This document shows positions 9,302 through 17,189 of a stretch of 64,000 bases of DNA, piece after piece. Source of the stretch: Flavisolibacter tropicus (GTDB lineage Bacteria; Bacteroidota; Bacteroidia; Chitinophagales; Chitinophagaceae). Below the pieces are notes generated by a model that saw only the letters and a program-made list of their open reading frames with translations, was not told where the DNA came from and ran no database searches. Numbering within the stretch: the stretch's first letter is position 1; each line of letters starts with the position of its first letter. The stretch lies in the NCBI RefSeq assembly GCF_001644645.1, contig NZ_CP011390.1:2600001-2664000 (forward strand), given 5' to 3'. Position numbers and translations under genes: made by a program.

Positions 9302-9828
9302 CAGAATTGTTGGTATTTAATTAGGGCGCTTCCTTTGGGTAATTGAAATGCAATCATAAAGCTGCAACCTGCTTGTATAATCTCTTTTACCCTTATAAAG
9401 AGTGCACTGCTTTTTCGCTCTGCACATTTCGCACTGTGACTTCTACTGCACCTAGCCACTGCGGGCAATAAAGCCTACAATGTTCAGAGCCTGTAGTATA
9501 GGCAATATCATTAAGCATCTTTTATAAGGATAAGGAAAACCTGACCTTAAACTCGAGATATCTATTATTATCAGTAGTAAGTAGTACTTTTTACAGCGGT
9601 GGCGGTTGCTGTTAAAAGTACAATTTCATAGCAACTGCATAACCGGATTGATATACTACCATTGTTGGCATCTTGGGTAAAAAGCTGCCCTTGAGACATA
9701 CTATTCTTTACGTTTCATACATTCTATTTTATATAGCAAAACCAATCTCAATAGCAGATTGCTGATACTTCATTTGCAACAACCATCGTCTATACGCTAA
9801 CAAAAAATACCAGTGTTTACATAAATCA
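9302..9828. other. Convergent gap without a recognised feature
   Basis: These 527 bases between converging genes show no coding frame of note and no repeat or RNA gene that I can support. Confidence 0.4.
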
Positions 9829-10155
9829 TTACCCTGCTTGAAATCTTCTTGTTAGATATTGTTCAAATTGCTGTTGAAAAAAGAAATGTTTGCTACTGGT
9901 TTCAAATAAAGATTCCATATTCACTATAGGTAATACACCCGAAGTAACTACTGCAACAAACTTTGGGTTAGCCATAATCCATTCGTTTTTTAACGAATGA
10001 GTCTTAGCAAATGAAATCAGTATTTCCGCTTTGAAATGATGAGGAAGATCAGCTGTCCTGTTACTTATTTGATTCAGGTCCTCGATTAGATCGGGGTATT
10101 TGTTTATATCAAATTCATCAAAGTCTTTAATGAAGTTTTTTGAGTATTTAAGCAT
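9829..10155 (-). CDS. Hypothetical protein, 108 aa
   Basis: This 108-residue soluble protein has an acidic N-terminal half (KDFDEFDINKYPDLIEDL) and a hydrophobic strand (FVAVVTSGVLPIVNMESLF). The layout is vaguely like a STAS-type or small alpha/beta protein. No family was recognised. It stands alone between two gaps of more than 500 bases. The start at 10155 is an ATG preceded by AT-rich DNA. Confidence 0.5.
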   Translation of the reverse strand: MLKYSKNFIKDFDEFDINKYPDLIEDLNQISNRTADLPHHFKAEILISFAKTHSLKNEWIMANPKFVAVVTSGVLPIVNMESLFETSSKHFFFQQQFEQYLTRRFQAG

Positions 10156-10838
10156 TATATATTTTTTAAGAAATTATGTATTGAAAGTTTTTATATCCTT
10201 ATTAGAATTGAAGTAGACTGAACCAAAAATTTCGCCTAGAAGCAGATTCGCCAGCACTTACACATTCGCAGTAATATTTTTTACCAATTTCTGCTTCACA
10301 TCGTGCATCTATTCCCTGTTCAAGTAAAAAACTAAGCCTCTGCCATCCGCTGTTTCTCGGTGTGGCCTTATCTGGATCTTATAACTACCCCCTGGTACAT
10401 TTATCCTCTCACAATAATGCAAGATGTTTTTTCAAGATCGGCTGGCTAAGTATTTCCTGATAACAGTAGCCAATTGCTCAGGTAAATGCAGCTAGTCATC
10501 AGAATAAGAATCAAGCACATTTTACTGTAAAGAGATGATAGCACTATAAGGTTCTTAGCGTTTTAGAGTACTTGAATCATGCCTTAACTGTCTGTACGGA
10601 TCCAATTAAGCTAGACGTTAATAACAGTTGCCTCTGTATGAGTGAAACAAGGCATGTTATAAACAGTTGTTAGATATAACTATAAATTAGATAAAACAGC
10701 ACCGGGAATAATGAAGAGTCTTTTAACTCGAATGAAGTAATTATAATACTTTTACTGCTTATGTTTTTCTTTAGCACGCAGCTTTATTAGTATTGAAATA
10801 TTTCCTCACTAAGCAAAAACATAAATGCATTAATTGTC
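10156..10838. other. Gap without a recognised feature
   Basis: These 683 bases have no supported gene. The sequence has scattered stops in all frames and no clear repeat, so it may contain decayed coding sequence. Confidence 0.35.
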
Positions 10839-11261
10839 TCAATACGTTTCCGCTAGTACAGGCTCTAAGGCTAGTTCTCTATCTAATAATGCATGATACA
10901 GGTTTTGAAGTCTATGCATGCTCTTTACTTCTTTCAAGAGTGGCCGGCGCATAAAATCCACCACATTAAATTCACGATCCAGTTCCATTTCCATACCAGT
11001 TCCGGTAGCCGTTTTCGCTTTCTGCCACAGCTTAAAATAGTTGTCAAACGAAAATCCACTTTCCTCTAATATGTTGACGGTTAGCGGCAACGCCTGCAAG
11101 TACTTGCTGTCACAACCAATATTTTGCAGATGCGCTCCTACATAATAGCCAACTGAGGGAAATTGTTTTTTATCTTCTATGCTGCTGACCATGACAATCT
11201 TTCTTACTATAGTATTAACTAATACATAATTGCCTATGCGTAATTCACTAAATGGTATCAT
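10839..11261 (-). CDS. Hypothetical protein with ELRIGNYV motif
   Basis: The 140-residue product starting at the ATG 11261 (MIPFSELRIGNYVLVN) resembles a family widespread in Bacteroidota genomes and phages. That family begins with an ELRIGN-type motif, has a central L..LPLT..IL..SGF segment and ends with a M/VHRLQNLYHALL..EL helix. All three are visible here. The function of the family is unknown to me. An extended frame begins with a TTG at 11297, but the ATG places the conserved motif right at the N-terminus. It may mark a past mobile element. Confidence 0.65.
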   Translation of the reverse strand: MIPFSELRIGNYVLVNTIVRKIVMVSSIEDKKQFPSVGYYVGAHLQNIGCDSKYLQALPLTVNILEESGFSFDNYFKLWQKAKTATGTGMEMELDREFNVVDFMRRPLLKEVKSMHRLQNLYHALLDRELALEPVLAETY

Positions 11262-11556
11262 ATAATTTGCTTTAAAATTGTAACCAGGTATTCGCAACCG
11301 GGTTATAAATGCTTTTGAAGAATAATAATCAGTGAAGTGCAGCTATAAGGATTAGAACAAAGCAGAATAATGTAAAATAATTATAAGGTGCAAACCTGTT
11401 AACTGTAAGATACGCTTAATAATTGGCATTCACTTTATTATTATAAATAAAGCAAGCACGCATCCAATATTGGCGTAACTTACAGATACGCTTTTCTCTT
11501 TTCATTGATTAGCTCGGCTATTTGCATCTCTCATCCTAAATATCCTAGATAAAAAT

Positions 11557-11988
11557 ATGACGCGATTTAAAACATGGAAAAGTAGTGTACTACTGATTGC
11601 TCCGCTTGAGTTGTTATTATTGGCCGTAGTGATTAGCTTATTTATAACTGCCTTTATCACAGCAGCCAAGTTTACAAAAGGCCCTTTAAGTATTACGGCA
11701 TTAAAAGAATATCTTTTTGGTCTGCGGTCTTTGCTGGAAAGCCGTACCGATCTGGATGCGGATACAGAGCGAAGCACTTTGGAAAAGCTATTCAACCAAG
11801 TAAAAGCCAATTGTGCAGGCACCGTAATCACTAAAAATGAGGAGTTAAAAGAGGTTTTACAAAGCACTTGCCAAAATATTCAATTAACAATGGAAAGCAA
11901 GAAAACCGGACAAAGAAATGCCTGGCAACAATTAAAAGACACAGCATTTGGCTTTCATGAACAATACTTCTCCAATGCAATAGCTTAG
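11557..11988 (+). CDS. Single-pass membrane hypothetical protein
   Basis: The 143-residue product has one strong N-terminal hydrophobic segment (about 11-37, VLLIAPLELLLLAVVISLFITAF). A charged, helical domain follows (about 45-143, with ALKEYLFGLRSLLESR and LEKLFNQVKANC). It is probably anchored in the inner membrane with a soluble domain. No family was recognised. It stands alone. Confidence 0.5.
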   Translation: MTRFKTWKSSVLLIAPLELLLLAVVISLFITAFITAAKFTKGPLSITALKEYLFGLRSLLESRTDLDADTERSTLEKLFNQVKANCAGTVITKNEELKEVLQSTCQNIQLTMESKKTGQRNAWQQLKDTAFGFHEQYFSNAIA

Positions 11989-12620
11989 CAGCACCCATAT
12001 AAAGAACTAATCTTTATCTACAAGTATAACCACTACCCTTAGTCTATTTCGTATTCTCTTAAGTAAAGCGGAACGCTACAAAGCACTCTAAGAAGTAAGG
12101 AAATAGTCAAAAATTGTATTTATAGCCAGTTTAACACTCTTCAATCAGGCTGTTCTATTCTTTAACGTTTTATCGAGATAAGCATTAGGATTATGCTCCA
12201 AAGCTCCTTTGGGCAGCCCCCATGCAACTAAACAGAAAGATATTCAACAATTTCTTCCGTACATCTCGTTTTATATGAAACGAGAGAGGTAACCTACGAT
12301 CTATCGCAGGTTTTCTACAATAACTCTTTGAATATCAATAATACGATATAGCAGAGTCATAAGCAATAAATACAGAAAATGTAACGTCCGCGATCTCCTG
12401 AGCGCCGATTTCCACTAAAAAACAAGCAACTTAATCTCCGATCTATCGCATGTATTTCTTTCTGAACCATAGAAGCTCAACATCAAGCATCACAGGTACA
12501 AATTGGGATAAAAAAAGTCAGAAAAGACCAAATTTGGTCAAAGTCTGACGCAATGTATTAATTTATAAGTTGTTGCAAACTATGAGATAGTTTGATTCAG
12601 TTAGATTTATTTAAATGGAA
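11989..12620. other. Gap on the outer side of the island
   Basis: No gene is seen. The gap contains an 8-bp inverted repeat (TCTCGTTT..AAACGAGA, about 12264-12285), two copies of the 12-mer CGATCTATCGCA (12297-12308 and 12439-12450), and the minus-strand terminator-like hairpin at 12511-12549. The hairpin lies about 70 bases beyond the outer attachment-site-like repeat. Confidence 0.45.
12511..12549 (-). terminator. Orphan minus-strand terminator, likely formerly of mnmE
   Basis: On the minus strand an inverted repeat (GTCAGA...GACCAAATTTGGTC...TCTGAC) is followed directly by six T residues, the form of an intrinsic terminator. No minus-strand gene ends nearby: the closest, the HEPN gene, ends more than 900 bases upstream. 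It lies 72 bases past the outer copy of the mnmE 3' end, so it is best explained as the original mnmE terminator displaced by the island. Confidence 0.6.
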
Positions 12621-12638
12621 TTACTTTCCAATACAGAA
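12621..12638 (-). other. Outer attachment-site repeat
   Basis: On the minus strand this reads TTCTGTATTGGAAAGTAA, encoding FCIGK-stop. It differs from the last 18 bases of mnmE at two synonymous positions. Similarity stops at the ends of the 18-mer, as expected for a recombination core rather than a gene duplication. Confidence 0.78.
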
Positions 12639-12956
12639 AGTAATCATGCTTTTAGCCAATAAAACTGCTAAATCCTACAAATCCTATGAATCTGAATTCA
12701 ATAATTACATCTCTAAGTTTTTATAGACTAGATTCTCTAATTAAGGGATAAAGACTATTATTTGATGGTTTACGCACCTTAAAAACGCCTGGAATAATAG
12801 ACAAGATTACACTTGTTAACTACTGTGCTATTTACGCTGATGTACAAGGAGTTAGCCAGAAATCTCCATAAAAAAAATATCGTCAAATTTTACATTAACC
12901 GTTGCCTCCTCCTAAAAGTCTGTGGAACTTTAGCTTGGCAAACTATACAAACAACA

Positions 12957-13465
12957 ATGAAAGAAAACCAGAAGAGAAATCGCCTCAAAAAACTTAGCGG
13001 AGAAGAAAGCTTACAGAAAATAAAAGGAAATTGTACAGTATCTAAGAACAGCATTAGTTATAAGCCAATCATTTCTAATCTGCCAACAATTAGTTCAATT
13101 GAAAATACTCATGGTTTAATCCGAAAGCTGTGGGACAAAGAAAACCTTTCCACTCAAGAACAGTTTGTCGCTTATTTTTTTAATTCTAACTCTCATCTAT
13201 TGGAGATCGGATAATTTCAGTAGGAAGAATGAGAGATTGTTTAGTAGATATGAAGCTTTTGTGCAGTGTGGCTTTGCAACTCTTATGTTCATCTGTAGTA
13301 ATTGCGCACAATCACCCTTCTGGCAATATTAAGCCAACTAAGTATAATGAAATAATTTCAATTAAGATCAGCCAAGCTTTAAGGCTAATTAATGTAGAAC
13401 TTTTGGACCACTTTATACTTGTAGAAGATGGTTATATATCGTTTGCAGATGCTGGACTACTATAA
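12957..13465 (+). pseudogene. RadC/JAB-domain protein, frameshifted
   Basis: Two overlapping-frame fragments together make one RadC-like protein. The first (ATG 12957, MKENQKRNRLKK...) runs through QEQFVAYFFNSNSHLLEIG to a stop at 13212. Shifting frame at about 13210 continues it as IISVGRMRDCLVD...VVIAHNHPSGNIKP...DHFILVEDGYISFADAGLL to 13465. HNHPSG is the JAB metal-binding motif. The Asp that normally follows about seven residues later appears to be Asn, so even a repaired protein might lack metal binding. A single missing base at about 13210 explains the break. RadC-like genes are common passengers of Bacteroidota mobile elements. It converges on the HEPN gene, which ends 7 bases away. 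Confidence 0.78.
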
Positions 13466-13471
13466 TATATA

Positions 13472-14431
13472 CTAATTGATCATTTTTGGATTAATAGTGC
13501 TTAATGAATTCCTGAAATGCACATTGTTTCTTAACCTAGCCCACTGTTTATCTAACTGACTATGAACTTCAATATCCTTGAATTGGTCTTTATTACTTTT
13601 ATCAAAAGCATCTTTCCACTTTTCAAACCGCTGTAAATTGACAGGATCATCTATTGCCTGAAATAATACATTTCCTCCATTACGTTCAAATATGATTGTC
13701 TTTTTACTGACATCCATTTTAACATTTGTCGCTTCTAGTAGTGTAGCAAACGGTAAACTATCGTCTTTCCCACTATCAGTTTCAAGCTTAAAAATCGTTT
13801 TGTAAAAGAAATGATATGTAGATGGTGTATTTACATTATCAATGAATAAAACCTCTGCGGAATAAATTATGTATTTTATTTCTCCAAAAATTACAAAGCC
13901 TCCATTGCCAACTATCTCTTTTAAACTAGCATTAATTTCTTTCCTCTTTTGAACTCTTGCATTTCTCAACTCCCGATCTTCATATAAATCATTAATCATT
14001 CCTACACAATGGTCAAATATGTTCATTATACCAAAGCCTCCTCCGAAATGCTTCTCTGGATGTGAAAAGTTATTACGCATACTTCTCAGTGCATCCAACA
14101 GGCCTTTTCTATCAAATTCAAAGAATCCATTGTCATTAAACCAATACATCAATGATTGTAAGTTATGATGTCTTCTTGTTTCACCGATCTCTTTATACTT
14201 GACTTTTAAAGCCATTTCAAAGGTTGTCAATGCCTTTGCCATTGCAGGATCCAAAAAGTCATACTCATAATATGCATGTATTAAAAGCTTGCGAATAATT
14301 GCAAAGCTTTTCTGCACTTCATCTGGAACTTCATCTTTTAACGTGAGCATTGGAACTACTTTCGTACAATAAGTAGCAAATGTTTCTGCGCCTACTATAC
14401 AATTCCAAAATTCTTCCTTCTTCAAATCCAT
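13472..14431 (-). CDS. HEPN-like protein, possible ribonuclease effector
   Basis: The 319-residue protein has an all-helical N-terminal half (about 35-155). It contains SFAIIRKLLIHAYYEYDFLD and AKALTTFEMALKVKY, followed by the RNNFSH sequence at residues 119-124. This is an R-x4-H motif of the type found in HEPN ribonuclease domains, placed near the start of a final helix as in that superfamily. The C-terminal half (about 165-319) is mostly beta with no family I recognise. It follows the GHKL-nuclease gene by 32 bases on the same strand inside a mobile island. HEPN proteins often act as RNA-cutting toxins in defence or toxin-antitoxin systems; that role here is inferred. It could also be a non-catalytic HEPN partner. 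Confidence 0.65.
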   Translation of the reverse strand: MDLKKEEFWNCIVGAETFATYCTKVVPMLTLKDEVPDEVQKSFAIIRKLLIHAYYEYDFLDPAMAKALTTFEMALKVKYKEIGETRRHHNLQSLMYWFNDNGFFEFDRKGLLDALRSMRNNFSHPEKHFGGGFGIMNIFDHCVGMINDLYEDRELRNARVQKRKEINASLKEIVGNGGFVIFGEIKYIIYSAEVLFIDNVNTPSTYHFFYKTIFKLETDSGKDDSLPFATLLEATNVKMDVSKKTIIFERNGGNVLFQAIDDPVNLQRFEKWKDAFDKSNKDQFKDIEVHSQLDKQWARLRNNVHFRNSLSTINPKMIN

Positions 14432-14463
14432 TATTAACTTATCAATTTGGTCTCAAATGTTAT

Positions 14464-16497
14464 TTAGATACAAAGCTTATCAAATAGTATTTTGTTTCTC
14501 TCTTGTGCATCTTTTAATAATTTATTAAAAGTGATCAATTCTAAATATGCATTTAATTCTTTCTTAAAGCAGAAATAACCTAATCCATCTGGTGTTTTGG
14601 TAAAATCATGCCTCCTTAACAACACCTCTAATTTGGATGTATCATCACTAACTATATAGGCATAGAATGGAAGATTCGCAGGAACTTTGATTGGTCTTCC
14701 TTCGTATGTAACAACATTTCCATCCTTTATTAATTCTATATATTCCAATACTTGATCAATAGGATTCTTTTCAGGATCGTCTGGTTTATAGTCATTTCGC
14801 ATTGGCCGTTTAAACTCCACAATAGTTATTGACCCAATATTTAAATGATTATCTGCAAATGCAATGGCCTTATTAAAAATCAGCAGATCTGCCCTTTTTG
14901 TTGAATCTAGTTCGTCCAAAACATCGTTAGAACTTAAGGGTTTATCTGAGGACAAGTATAAATGATAATTAAATCTATCATCTATTAGCCATAAATTCTG
15001 ATCGTCATAATTTATATCATCAGAAGTTGTACGCATAGGAAAAAACAGCTTGTGAATTGCGTTTTCCCATTCATACTTCTTTTCATCTTTCTTTTTCAAT
15101 AAATTACCCAAGTGGTCAATAATAGCTTTACGCTGTACAATATAATTAGCAAGGTCACTTTTTGCAATATCATTTTCTTTTTCAATGTACTTATTATAGC
15201 GTGCTATATAGTCTTCTACGTTCTCTATGTTTGAGCCTGTTAAAATATTATTGGATAATACTTTAAGCTTAATAACTTCATTAGCCTTTATTTTGTACAA
15301 TTCTATATTTAGCTTTTCTTCCGATAAGTCAGGCTCGAGCCGTTTCAGTTTATCCAAGCAATGTTTAAGTAGGAACCTAAACTCAGGAGCTTTATTTTTT
15401 ATATGTTCTTCTATCTTTTTGATTTTCCTTTCTCGATTCTCTGATAAAACATCAGAAAAAAGTTCTTCAATTTTCTGTGTAACCCTTTCAAAAATATCTT
15501 CAGAAGTAATAAGTTCTTCGGCTCCATCATCCTCTTTTCTTTCAGGGAAATTAAAGCTCAATCTTTCCTTGTTTACATTCGTATCCAAATACTCTCCAGT
15601 TACATAAACAGCTAGACTATAGCTTAAATTATCTTCTTCAACTTTTTGCGGAAAATCTGGTATATAATCTGAAACCTTTCTTGATGTAACCACACGATTA
15701 TGCCCGCATAAATTACAAATATTTGCTTTCTCCTCCCTCGACTTTACAATATATAAGTTGAATACTTTTTTCTTAAATTCAACAAAGTCTTGTAGTATAT
15801 CTGTTTTGAATGTTGTTTCATATATCTCATCTAAATCATAAATAGTCCCATAATCTTCTAAGCTTATCTTCGGAATCGCATCTAACAAATAATAAAGCTT
15901 GAAATGATTTATTATTTCCAAACATATTTCACTAGCGCTTTTGGGGCATTTAGAAGAATATCTTTCTATAAAATCATTTAAGTAAGCGATAGTACCTGCT
16001 CCATTTTTGCCATTATATGGCGAAACTTTCAGATCAAAAATTCCAGGCTCTTTTGGCTTCATTTCAAAAGACCGCTGGACGAAAGTTTCTCCTTCTTTAT
16101 AAAAGCTTTCATAGCTAACTGACTTAAACGCTTTTAAGCAAACGAATCGTCCGTTTCCTTTCCCTCCTTTACTTTTCTTATTTGTAGTATCGGACTTTAA
16201 AAAGTGCTTATAGTTATGTTTATTGAAGCCGATCCCTGAATCTTCAACTTTGAAACCTATAATTGGGTATTGATCAAAATTTGAAATGGAAGCAAGCGTT
16301 TCTTTCTTTCCCTGCCTTTTTAATGTAATACGGATAACGCCCCTTTTGTTATTCTTTAATTCTTCAATAGCATGTATTCCATTGCTTATTAATTCAAATA
16401 AAGGAAGTAAAGGCTTGCTGGTCGGAAGACTAGTATTTTCGATTTTGCCTTCTATATCAGAAGTGAATGAAACTTCGTTTTCTATTACGGTTTCCAT
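14464..16497 (-). CDS. GHKL ATPase with C-terminal PD-(D/E)XK-like nuclease
   Basis: The 677-residue protein begins with a GHKL (HSP90/MutL/MORC-like) ATP-binding domain. The N-box is E35-x3-N39 (FELISNG), the D-x-G-x-G box is D86-S-G-I-G90, and the lid is GGKGNGR at about 111-117. Near residue 255 is a CxxC pair (CNLCGHNR). A charged helical middle region (about 330-480) probably forms coiled coils. The C-terminal third has RADLLIF (Asp 537) and ITIVEFKRP (E561-x-K563), the usual spacing of a PD-(D/E)XK nuclease core. A switchable ATPase joined to a nuclease suggests a sensor-effector protein. It lies between a HTH gene (42 bases) and a HEPN gene (32 bases), all on the same strand, in an mnmE-inserted island. 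The system name is unknown to me. Confidence 0.8.
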   Translation of the reverse strand: METVIENEVSFTSDIEGKIENTSLPTSKPLLPLFELISNGIHAIEELKNNKRGVIRITLKRQGKKETLASISNFDQYPIIGFKVEDSGIGFNKHNYKHFLKSDTTNKKSKGGKGNGRFVCLKAFKSVSYESFYKEGETFVQRSFEMKPKEPGIFDLKVSPYNGKNGAGTIAYLNDFIERYSSKCPKSASEICLEIINHFKLYYLLDAIPKISLEDYGTIYDLDEIYETTFKTDILQDFVEFKKKVFNLYIVKSREEKANICNLCGHNRVVTSRKVSDYIPDFPQKVEEDNLSYSLAVYVTGEYLDTNVNKERLSFNFPERKEDDGAEELITSEDIFERVTQKIEELFSDVLSENRERKIKKIEEHIKNKAPEFRFLLKHCLDKLKRLEPDLSEEKLNIELYKIKANEVIKLKVLSNNILTGSNIENVEDYIARYNKYIEKENDIAKSDLANYIVQRKAIIDHLGNLLKKKDEKKYEWENAIHKLFFPMRTTSDDINYDDQNLWLIDDRFNYHLYLSSDKPLSSNDVLDELDSTKRADLLIFNKAIAFADNHLNIGSITIVEFKRPMRNDYKPDDPEKNPIDQVLEYIELIKDGNVVTYEGRPIKVPANLPFYAYIVSDDTSKLEVLLRRHDFTKTPDGLGYFCFKKELNAYLELITFNKLLKDAQERNKILFDKLCI

Positions 16498-16539
16498 AAA
16501 CAGTTAGGTTTAGTAAGATTTATGATCCAAGCTCAAAAA

Positions 16540-16914
16540 TCATGTTCTTACAAGGTTACTAATATTTTCCTTTTTAAATATGTGCTTCTTCCCTATTTTC
16601 TCGGAATTTATCTTTCCACCTAACACCCACCTCCGCAATGTGAGTGGTGTTATATTCAACAAAATAGCCGCTTCTTTAAGTGTTAGTAGCTCTTTTGCTT
16701 GAATAACCTTAATTAGCTCTTCATTTATAAAACCTTCTGGCCTCCGACTTATTTCAGTTTTTAGTTCAGCCTGAGCAATCTTCTTATTTTTTTGATTGAG
16801 CTTATACAAACGCTTTGCGCAAGGATCAGAACAAGTTTTAGAAGTCGTTTTCTTAGCGATGAATTCGTTTTTACAGTATTCACAGATTTTTACAATTCTA
16901 ATATTACTACTCAT
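16540..16914 (-). CDS. Zinc-finger plus excisionase-like HTH protein
   Basis: I use the ATG at 16914 (124 aa, MSSNIRIVKICEYCKNEF); the longer frame begins with a TTG that lies within phased repeats. The N-terminus has a four-cysteine-type finger (CEYC...CSDPC, residues about 11-30). The C-terminus is a MerR/excisionase-type winged helix (LLTLKEAAILLNITPLTLRRWVLGGKINSEKIGKKHIFKKENI). This two-part protein is familiar next to tyrosine integrases in Bacteroidota elements, where it probably acts as an excisionase or regulator. It is the first gene of a three-gene cassette and sits just downstream of the GTATCA repeats that it might bind. Confidence 0.78.
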   Translation of the reverse strand: MSSNIRIVKICEYCKNEFIAKKTTSKTCSDPCAKRLYKLNQKNKKIAQAELKTEISRRPEGFINEELIKVIQAKELLTLKEAAILLNITPLTLRRWVLGGKINSEKIGKKHIFKKENISNLVRT

Positions 16915-16942
16915 AGTATTTGTGGGATTTGCATGATTTACT

Positions 16943-16988
16943 GTATAATTCTGTATCAAACCGTATCATTGAGTATCATATCGTATCA
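16943..16988. promoter_or_regulatory. Five 10-bp-phased GTATCA direct repeats
   Basis: GTATCA occurs at 16953, 16963, 16973 and 16983, exactly one helical turn apart, and an imperfect GTATAA lies at 16943. They stand 29-74 bases upstream of the HTH start codon and within 230 bases of the mnmE attachment site. The array has the geometry of cooperative Xis or repressor binding sites, so both autoregulation and excision control are plausible. Confidence 0.7.
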
Positions 16989-17059
16989 ACTTTTACGGCT
17001 TCTACAGTATAAAATCCCACCTTTTTCAATTTGTAACCAACATAACAACAAAAAAAGAG

Positions 17060-17154
17060 CTACTAAAAGCAGACAAAAGCCTACTAAAAGCAGCTCAATA
17101 CTTTCTAACTTATTGAAAAAGAGAGAAAAAGCAACTAAAACACTACTAACAGCA
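17060..17154. repeat. Direct repeats next to the mnmE junction
   Basis: The 13-mer CTACTAAAAGCAG occurs at 17060-17072 and 17081-17093 (21-base spacing), and a related CTACTAACAGCA lies at 17143-17154. They lie just inside the island end, a place where tyrosine-recombinase arm-type sites are often found. The role is inferred. Confidence 0.5.
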
Positions 17155-17171
17155 ATGAAGTGAATAGCAGC

Positions 17172-17189
17172 TTACTTTCCGATGCAGAA
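17172..17189 (-). other. Inner attachment-site repeat (end of mnmE)
   Basis: On the minus strand this reads TTCTGCATCGGAAAGTAA, the last 18 bases of mnmE including the stop codon. It pairs with the repeat at 12621-12638. Confidence 0.78.

Larger units (their letters stand above)
12621..17189. mobile_element. Integrated island in the 3' end of mnmE
   Basis: The island is bounded by direct repeats of 18 bp: TTACTTTCCAATACAGAA at 12621 and TTACTTTCCGATGCAGAA at 17172 (16 of 18 identical). Read on the minus strand both encode FCIGK-stop, the conserved MnmE C-terminus. Between them lie a RadC pseudogene, a HEPN-like gene, a GHKL-nuclease gene and a zinc-finger/HTH gene, with phased repeats near the mnmE junction. 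The 3' end of mnmE (trmE/thdF) is the known attachment site of SGI1-type islands. No integrase gene is present in the interval, so the element is either non-autonomous or has lost it. The length is about 4.6 kb. Confidence 0.82.

Noticed and set aside
12297..12450. Two CGATCTATCGCA 12-mers
   Set aside because: Only two copies about 140 bases apart with no associated gene; could be chance in AT-rich DNA. Listed only as a gap feature.
12813..12956. N-terminal extension of the RadC fragment upstream of 12957
   Set aside because: The extra 48 codons do not resemble RadC proteins, and MKENQKRNRLKK at 12957 is a better start.
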